The position numbers and the translations under genes are program-made. A stretch of DNA of 64,000 nucleotides, from assembly GCA_024234995.1 (NCBI GenBank), contig JACKNF010000015.1, forward strand, positions 1 through 64,000, given 5' to 3'. How positions within the stretch are numbered: the stretch's first letter is position 1; the number at the start of each line of letters is the position of its first letter. The notes below the pieces were generated by a model. That model ran no database searches, was not told where the DNA came from, and worked only from the letters and a program-made list of their open reading frames with translations. The stretch comes from Gammaproteobacteria bacterium. Its GTDB lineage: Bacteria; Pseudomonadota; Gammaproteobacteria; Competibacterales; Competibacteraceae. Positions 58,568-64,000 of this stretch are shown here, piece after piece.

Positions 58568-59584
58568 ATGTCCGAACCGACTGTTCTTCACGATTCCATC
58601 ATGACCATTGTCGACCCTGCTCCTATTAAACCGGCCTCCTCTGTAGCTGGCGAGAAGTTGCGCGGTGCAGAGAAGGTTGCCCGTATTCCTGTCAAGATTG
58701 CACCGGTTGATCCCCAGCAGCGGGCACGCAAGCCAGCCTGGATTCGCGCGCCGTTCCCCGGTACGCCAGAAGTGCAGCGATTGAAGCAAATCTTGCGGGA
58801 CAACCGCCTGCACACGGTCTGCGAAGAGGCCAATTGCCCGAATCTTGGCGAGTGCTTCGGTCACGGCACCGCCACGTTCATGATCATGGGCGATATTTGC
58901 ACCCGCCGTTGCCCGTTCTGCGATGTGGGGCATGGCCGGCCCAATCCGCTTGATGCGCAGGAACCGGAAAATCTAGCGCGCACCGTGGCGGCGATGGGTT
59001 TGAAGTATGTGGTGATTACTTCGGTGGATCGGGACGATCTACGCGATGGTGGCGCTGCGCATTTTGTGGACTGCATCCGGGCAGTGCGTGCGGCGCAACC
59101 GGGGATCGTTATCGAGGCGTTGACCCCCGATTTTCGCGGGCGCATGGACGTGGCGCTGGATATCCTGGAGCGAGAGCCGCCGGATGTGTTTAACCACAAT
59201 CTGGAAACCGTGCCGCGTCTGTACCGGCAGGCCCGGCCTGGCGCGGATTACCGGTTTTCACTGGAACTGCTCCAGCGTTTTAGGGCGCGGCATCCGCAGG
59301 TACCGGCCAAGTCGGGATTGATGCTGGGGTTGGGGGAAACGCTGGAGGAAATTCGCGAGGTCATGCGTGATTTGCGCGCTCACGATGTAGAGATGCTGAC
59401 GTTGGGCCAGTACCTGCAACCTAGCGTTCATCACTTGCCGGTCGTGCGCTATGTGCCGCCGGAGGAATTTGAGCAATTACGGGTGGACGGTGAGGCGATG
59501 GGTTTTACGCATGTTGCGTCGGCCCCGCTGGTGCGTTCCTCCTATCACGCCGATTTACAGGCGAAGGGTGCTGGCGTCGCGTAG
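58568..59584 (+). CDS. lipA: Lipoyl synthase
   Basis: 338 residues. Auxiliary 4Fe-4S cluster motif CEEANCPNLGEC (C-x4-C-x5-C), radical-SAM motif CTRRCPFC (C-x3-C-x2-C) and the C-terminal RSSYHADLQA containing the Ser ligand. It inserts sulfur into octanoyl-domains of 2-oxoacid dehydrogenases. lipB, its usual neighbour, is not next to it. The preceding rhodanese gene could be a coincidence or supply sulfur. Confidence 0.96.
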   Translation: MSEPTVLHDSIMTIVDPAPIKPASSVAGEKLRGAEKVARIPVKIAPVDPQQRARKPAWIRAPFPGTPEVQRLKQILRDNRLHTVCEEANCPNLGECFGHGTATFMIMGDICTRRCPFCDVGHGRPNPLDAQEPENLARTVAAMGLKYVVITSVDRDDLRDGGAAHFVDCIRAVRAAQPGIVIEALTPDFRGRMDVALDILEREPPDVFNHNLETVPRLYRQARPGADYRFSLELLQRFRARHPQVPAKSGLMLGLGETLEEIREVMRDLRAHDVEMLTLGQYLQPSVHHLPVVRYVPPEEFEQLRVDGEAMGFTHVASAPLVRSSYHADLQAKGAGVA

Positions 59585-59593
59585 AAACTATGC

Positions 59594-60736
59594 TTATGGC
59601 CACAACCGCCGCCACGCCACCAGCCCGCCCAGTATGGCTAAAGCTGCCGCCAGGTCAAACATCATCGCTGGTCCCAATCCTTCCCATAGGTAGCCGGCAG
59701 CGAGGCTACCCACGGCGTTGCCGGCTCCAAAGCTCAAACTGCTGTAGAGCGCCTGGCCGCGTCCTTGCAGCGCCCCAGGAAAAAATTGATGTACCAGATG
59801 AATGGATGCTGCATGGAACACTCCAAAAGTGAAAGCGTGCAATGTCTGAGCAAACAGCAGTATAGGTAGATCAGCAGCAAAATGACCAATCAGCAACCAG
59901 CGCAATGCTGCCATGATCAGCGCCGCTAGCAGGAGCCGGCGCGGTCCAAAGCGTGGCAGCAAGCGGTGCATGAAAATGAACATACCGACCTCTACTGCAA
60001 CTCCCAGTCCCCACATCAGCCCGATAAATTCTCGCGAATAGCCAAAAGTTTCCAGATACAGCGAGAAAAAGCCGTAATAAGGTCCATGAGCGGCTTGATT
60101 CAGAAAACAGACAGCAAAAAAAGCGATCACTGCTGGTTGACGCAATACTTGACCGATCGGCCGTGTTGGATGAGAGTCTGGTGCCTGCACTGGTTCTGGC
60201 ACAGCCAGGCTGTTCAGCCATAATGCTGCGAACAAGCCCAGTAGCGCCGCGGGCACTGTTGCCACCCCCCAATTTTCTACCACCGGCCCCATGCCTACTG
60301 CTGCGCCAATAAACCCCATGGAACCCCAGAGCCGCACTTGGCTGTAGCGGTGGACATGTTTACCCAGATGATTGAGGGTGACCGCCTCGAATTGGGGCAG
60401 CGCTGCATTCCAGAAGAAACTGAAGAGCAGCGTTATCAATGCCAAGCGGCCATACGAGCTGTCAGCAATATAGACTCCAGCGAAGCACAATGCCGTTGCC
60501 AGACAGGCCCAGCGCACAATGCGGATACGCTGACCGGTCCGGTCACCCAGCCAGCCCCAGAGATTGGGTGCTATCAGTTTGGTCACTTGCGCGATGGCCA
60601 GCAATTCGCCTATTCGCGCTGGCTGAAAGCCCAATGCCAGCAGGTACAGCCCCCAATAAGGTAACAGGACACCTAAGGTAGCGAAATAAAACAAATAAAA
60701 GCCTGACAGGCGAATGTACAGCGCCGGCGTTAACAC
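59594..60736 (-). CDS. MFS transporter (HcaT/PPP-like family)
   Basis: 380 residues with about twelve membrane helices. LYIRLSGFYLFYFATLGVLLPYWGLYL at the N-terminus, LWGWLGDRTGQRIRIVRW between helices 2 and 3, and WGSMGFIGAAVG in helix 5 are typical of the phenylpropionate/LacY-like MFS subgroup. The C-terminal half has FGVFHAASIHLVHQFFPGALQGRGQALYSS. Substrate unknown. Convergent with lipA (9-nt gap). Confidence 0.88.
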   Translation of the reverse strand: MLTPALYIRLSGFYLFYFATLGVLLPYWGLYLLALGFQPARIGELLAIAQVTKLIAPNLWGWLGDRTGQRIRIVRWACLATALCFAGVYIADSSYGRLALITLLFSFFWNAALPQFEAVTLNHLGKHVHRYSQVRLWGSMGFIGAAVGMGPVVENWGVATVPAALLGLFAALWLNSLAVPEPVQAPDSHPTRPIGQVLRQPAVIAFFAVCFLNQAAHGPYYGFFSLYLETFGYSREFIGLMWGLGVAVEVGMFIFMHRLLPRFGPRRLLLAALIMAALRWLLIGHFAADLPILLFAQTLHAFTFGVFHAASIHLVHQFFPGALQGRGQALYSSLSFGAGNAVGSLAAGYLWEGLGPAMMFDLAAALAILGGLVAWRRLWP

Positions 60737-60851
60737 GGCAATTCCGCGAAAATACGGGGTTGTCTGCGGCCAATAGCTAGCAAAGCTTTTACAATAAGTC
60801 GGGTAGCAACCATAAGCCTATCATTCACTCACAGGGAAAATTAGAATCCTC

Positions 60852-61673
60852 ATGTCCGAAAATATTCTGTCACGCCGCGATTTCTTGCGTCTATCGGGCG
60901 CTACTGCCCTGACGACTACCCTGACCGCTTGTGCGGGCTATCCCCCAGTGGCGGCATCGAATCCGGATCCGGATTCGATGCCGCCACACGTTGCGCAGGC
61001 ACCCAGTGGAGCTGGCGGATACAGCGCCCCTGAAAAGCCGGTGACTCTACCTCAGGACGCCTTGCAGCGCCTGATGGAAGGTAATCAGCGTTTCGTTGCT
61101 AACCGGCTCCTTGATCCCAATCGTTCGCCCCAGCGCCGTTCCGCTGTCGCCCATTCCCAGCAACCGTTCGCCACCATTCTGGGCTGCGTCGATTCCCGCG
61201 TGCCGCCGGAACTGGTGTTTGACCGTGGCTTGGGTGATCTTCTGGTGATTCGCAGTGCCGGTGAGGTGTTGGACGAAGCGGTTATTGGCAGCATCGAGTT
61301 TGGTAGTTTCGAACTCAAAATACCTCTGATCGTTGTGCTGGGGCATGAGCGATGTGGCGCTGTTAAGGCCGCTATTGACGCGCTTGAACATGGCGGTGGG
61401 GGTCATCGGCGAAGCAAGAAAAAAGGCGAACATAGCGCCGAACCGGGCGATATTGGTTATATCGTTGAAGGCTTACGGCCTGCCATCGAAAAAGCGCAGT
61501 CTTGGGGCATGGGCGACTTGGCGGAAAACGCCATGCGGGCTAACGTGTCGCTGACCGTGCAACGTTTGAGGAAATCTCCCGTGTTGTCTGCCGCCGAGGA
61601 AAGCGGTCGGCTTAAGATCGTCGGCGCCCGTTATGACTTGGATAGCGGCGCGGTAGAGGTGCTGTTCAGTTAA
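60852..61673 (+). CDS. Tat-exported beta-class carbonic anhydrase
   Basis: 273 residues. Twin-arginine signal SRRDFLRLSGATAL followed by a lipobox-like LTAC, so the protein should be exported folded and may be lipid-anchored. After a Pro/Ser linker (~30-65) comes the beta-carbonic anhydrase domain: zinc ligands Cys in GCVDSRVPPE, His and Cys in LGHERCGAVKAA, plus the Asp-Arg pair in CVDSR. Internal insertion GGGGHRRSKKKGEHSAEPG is variable in the family. The linker DNA is a perfect 40-bp palindrome. Its stop shares TTAA with the convergent aroC. Confidence 0.93.
   Translation: MSENILSRRDFLRLSGATALTTTLTACAGYPPVAASNPDPDSMPPHVAQAPSGAGGYSAPEKPVTLPQDALQRLMEGNQRFVANRLLDPNRSPQRRSAVAHSQQPFATILGCVDSRVPPELVFDRGLGDLLVIRSAGEVLDEAVIGSIEFGSFELKIPLIVVLGHERCGAVKAAIDALEHGGGGHRRSKKKGEHSAEPGDIGYIVEGLRPAIEKAQSWGMGDLAENAMRANVSLTVQRLRKSPVLSAAEESGRLKIVGARYDLDSGAVEVLFS
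60948..60987. repeat. Perfect 40-bp palindrome in the carbonic anhydrase linker
   Basis: The two 20-nt halves (60948-60967 and 60968-60987) are exact reverse complements with no spacer, centred on GGATCC. It encodes AASNPDPDSMPP-like residues between the Tat signal and the enzyme domain, so the protein can tolerate it. DNA cruciform or mRNA hairpin formation is possible. Confidence 0.95.
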
Positions 61674-62782
61674 CTCGGTTCCCTATCCACCGGCGATGCA
61701 ATCGCGGGCGTCACCGGGCGCACATCCAGATTCTGCGCACGGTGGCGCAAGGCGTGATCCATCAGCACCAGCGCTATCATGGCTTCTGCAATCGGCGTCG
61801 CACGGATGCCGACACAGGGGTCATGCCGGCCCTTGGTCACTACCTCTACTGGTTCGCCGTGCAGATTAATGGTCCGTCCCGGCAGGCGGATACTGGAGGT
61901 CGGCTTCAAGGCAATGCTGGCGACGATGTCTTGACCGGTGGAAATTCCGCCCAATGTGCCGCCAGCATGATTGCTTAAAAATCCCTCAGGAGTCAGCTCA
62001 TCGCGATGTTCCGTGCCGCGTTGCTCAACGCATGTGAAACCGGCGCCGATTTCTACACCTTTGACAGCATTGATGCTCATCAGGGCATGAGCAATATCAG
62101 CGTCCAAGCGGTCAAACACCGGTTCACCCCAACCGGGTGGTGCACCGCTGGCTACGACTGTGACGCGCGCTCCAATCGAGTCGCCAGATTTGCGCAGCGC
62201 ATCCATGAACGCTTCCAATTCGGCTACTTTATCGGGGTCGGGGCAGAAAAATGGATTGTTGCCGATTTCCTCCCAGACCACTTTGGTAAGGCGGATCGGC
62301 CCAAGCTGGGCCAGGTAGCCGCGAATTTCCACGCCGTAGCGTTCACGCAAGTACTTCCGGGCGATAGCGCCGGCAGCGACCCGCATCGCTGTCTCTCGCG
62401 CTGAGGACCGCCCGCCACCCCGGTAATCACGGAAGCCATACTTTTGATGATAGGTATAGTCAGCATGACCAGGCCGGAAACGATCCATAATCTCGCTATA
62501 ATCACCAGATCGCTGGTCGACATTTTCAACCAGCAGCCCAATTGGCGCACCGGTCGTTCGACCCTCGAAGACCCCTGATAGAATGCGTACGGCATCCGGC
62601 TCGCGGCGCTGGGTGGTGTGCCGGCTTTTGCCAGGCCGCCGCCGGTCAAGGTCCAATTGTAAATCGGACTCGGATAATTCCAGACCGGGTGGACAGCCGT
62701 CCACAATCGCTCCAAGCGCCGGGCCATGGCTTTCACCGAAAGTGGTGACCGTGAATAGCTTGCCAAAGGTATTACCAGACAT
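61670..62782 (-). CDS. aroC: Chorismate synthase
   Basis: 370 residues from ATG 62782 (MSGNTFGKLFTVTTFGESHG). Family signatures: FGESHGPALGAIVDGCPPG, the FMN-site GGGRSSARETAMRVAAGAIARK, and GEPVFDRLDADIAHALMSINAVKGVEIG and DGISTGQ-like GGISTGQDI. It completes the shikimate pathway with reduced FMN. The convergent carbonic anhydrase gene overlaps its stop by 4 nt. Confidence 0.96.
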   Translation of the reverse strand: MSGNTFGKLFTVTTFGESHGPALGAIVDGCPPGLELSESDLQLDLDRRRPGKSRHTTQRREPDAVRILSGVFEGRTTGAPIGLLVENVDQRSGDYSEIMDRFRPGHADYTYHQKYGFRDYRGGGRSSARETAMRVAAGAIARKYLRERYGVEIRGYLAQLGPIRLTKVVWEEIGNNPFFCPDPDKVAELEAFMDALRKSGDSIGARVTVVASGAPPGWGEPVFDRLDADIAHALMSINAVKGVEIGAGFTCVEQRGTEHRDELTPEGFLSNHAGGTLGGISTGQDIVASIALKPTSSIRLPGRTINLHGEPVEVVTKGRHDPCVGIRATPIAEAMIALVLMDHALRHRAQNLDVRPVTPAIASPVDREPS

Positions 62783-62996
62783 GGAAAAATGATCCTTGAG
62801 TACGGAACAGCGGCACAAGATTTGCTATCTAAATTTTCGAAGAACTTTAGCATCTCTCTGCTGTGAATGGGGTTGGTTATCGGAGATTCAGGCCCACGCA
62901 ACCCTATCATAGCGCACCCGCTCGATAGCGGGCGGCGCAACAGGTTGAATAGACCACCGGTTACGGTTATCGGGACCAGCCTCTCGGGATCTAAAC
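62783..62996. other. Intergenic region between aroC and the kinase gene
   Basis: 214 nt separating divergent genes; promoters for both should lie here but none is convincing. The only clear structure is the hairpin CCCGCT-CGAT-AGCGGG (62917-62932). Confidence 0.5.
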
Positions 62997-64000
62997 ATGC
63001 ATATTCCAGGTTATCAGATTCAGCGTGAACTTGGACAGGGTGGCATGGCGATTGTTCACCGCCATTCAGGAGTCACTGCATCGCCATGTTGCGCTGAAAG
63101 TCATCAAACCCGTCCTGACCACCGATGAGGAATTCGCCCAGCGCTTCTTGCGTGAAGGCCGCATTATCGCGCAGCTTAGCGATCCACATATTGTCACGGT
63201 CTATGATATTGCGTCCCATGAGGGTAATTATTATTTGTCGATGGAGTATTTGCCGGGTGGCACCTTGCAACAATATATCCGCAAAGGTCTGCTGCTTGCC
63301 GATGCGTTGCGCATTGCCCGGGCTATTGCTGGGGCTTTGCAATACGCCCATCGTCGCGGGATTGTCCATCGTGACATCAAACCCCAAAATATTCTGTTCC
63401 GGGAGAATGGCCAGCCGGTGCTGACCGATTTCGGGATTGCTAAAACCTTGGGTACGAGTTCGATTATGACCCGCACCGGTCTTTCGCTCGGCACCCCGCG
63501 TTACATGAGTCCGGAACAGATTCGTGGCCAGGCAGCAGACGCCCGCGCTGATATTTATAGTTTCGGCGTCCTGCTCTACGAAATGCTAACCGGCAATGTG
63601 CCTTACACGGCAGATGACAGTTTTGCGCTGGCAATGATGCATGTGACGTCGCCAGTTCCCGAATTGCCGCCATATCTCAGCCGCTTTCAGCCATTACTGA
63701 ACAAGCTGCTGGAAAAAGACCCCAACCAGCGTTTTCAGAGTGGCCAAGAGGTCATTGCCGCTATCGATGCTGTCGAAGCAGGTGACTTTGACCTGCTGAG
63801 TGTGACGGGTCCGATGCGGCCTGTTGCCACCCCCGGCGTGCGTCCAAGCCGCCGGATCGGCTGGAAGATTGGCATACCAGCCGGGGTACTGGCTGGAGCG
63901 GTGCTGGCTGGCGGCTACTGGTTTTTTTTACATCCGCCTGCAGTCCTGCCGGTTCAATCACCTGTGGCTTCGACTCAAGAGGCATCTTCGCCAATTGTTG
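62997..64000 (+). pseudogene. Ser/Thr protein kinase, frameshifted near the start, cut by window end
   Basis: ATG 62997 begins MHIPGYQIQRELGQGGMAIV, a Hanks-kinase glycine loop, but the frame then runs into a stop. From 63061 another frame continues AIQESLHRHVALKVIKP with the ATP-binding Lys, HRDIKPQNIL catalytic loop, DFGIAKTL, GTPRYMSPEQIRGQ and a membrane helix (IGIPAGVLAGAVLAGGYWFFL) near 63870-63930. A two-base loss (or one-base gain) near 63056-63060 explains the shift. The frame is still open at 64000. Apart from the shift the domain looks active, so a sequencing error is possible. Confidence 0.8.

Noticed and set aside
62224..62940. A 238-residue minus-strand frame overlapping aroC
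   Set aside because: It lies over the conserved aroC frame and has no coherent protein character; it is a shadow frame.

Overview
This window looks like the chromosome of a gammaproteobacterium. The order yhbY / rlmE-ftsH-folP-glmM-tpiA-secG-tRNA-Leu(GAG)-nuoA..N is a classic gammaproteobacterial arrangement. Three strand-coherent core blocks (cell-envelope and translation housekeeping, complex I, branched-chain amino-acid transport) and moderately high GC support this. I cannot name the genus from sequence alone; a deep-branching, PHA- or glycogen-storing wastewater lineage such as Competibacteraceae is a guess.

Layout. (1) About 1-9535 is the right-hand part of an integrative element, almost all on the minus strand. 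It holds a tyrosine integrase, a small AlpA/excisionase-like DNA-binding protein, small regulators, a Mu-like phage protease/scaffold gene, a coiled-coil protein, a methyltransferase remnant, a leader that closely resembles C4 antisense RNA of P1/P4-type elements, a CHC2-Toprim-ATPase primase/helicase, an SSB, and between these two a chimeric SSB::primase-tail gene. It ends in a 3' fragment of a tRNA-Leu(UAA) gene, the footprint of integration; the intact tRNA should lie to the left of the window. (2) 9537-16426 is housekeeping: RNA metabolism, FtsH protease, folate, GlmM, triosephosphate isomerase, SecG, tRNA-Leu. (3) 16716-31630 is the 14-gene NADH:quinone oxidoreductase operon and a DUF2818 protein. 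The 3' end of nuoM and all of nuoN carry more than a dozen indels. (4) 31721-38274 holds a phosphoribulokinase, an EamA permease, a large DUF349 coiled-coil protein, a DUF465/YdcH protein and TtcA. (5) 38381-43254 is a Liv-type ABC transporter (livKHMGF) with a Uma2 gene remnant between livG and livF. (6) 43300-46685 is a porin-like / PstS-like / GGDEF signalling trio. (7) 46701-62782 holds an EamA permease, purB, an ADP-ribose pyrophosphatase, a lipoprotein, CopA with two translationally coupled small membrane proteins, two histidine kinases plus one FixJ-type regulator, a rhodanese, LipA, an MFS permease, a Tat-exported beta-carbonic anhydrase and AroC. (8) The window ends inside a Ser/Thr kinase gene that has a frameshift near its start.

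A theme runs through the window: palindromic or inverted-repeat DNA lies inside coding regions, always where the protein is a linker or a dispensable end. Examples are paired inverted arrays of 9-nt repeats in the primase-family linkers, a repeat-derived folP N-terminus, and a perfect 40-bp palindrome in the carbonic anhydrase linker. These, the C4-like RNA with its element, and the chimeric gene are the most interesting observations. The nuoN damage is the most important quality caveat.
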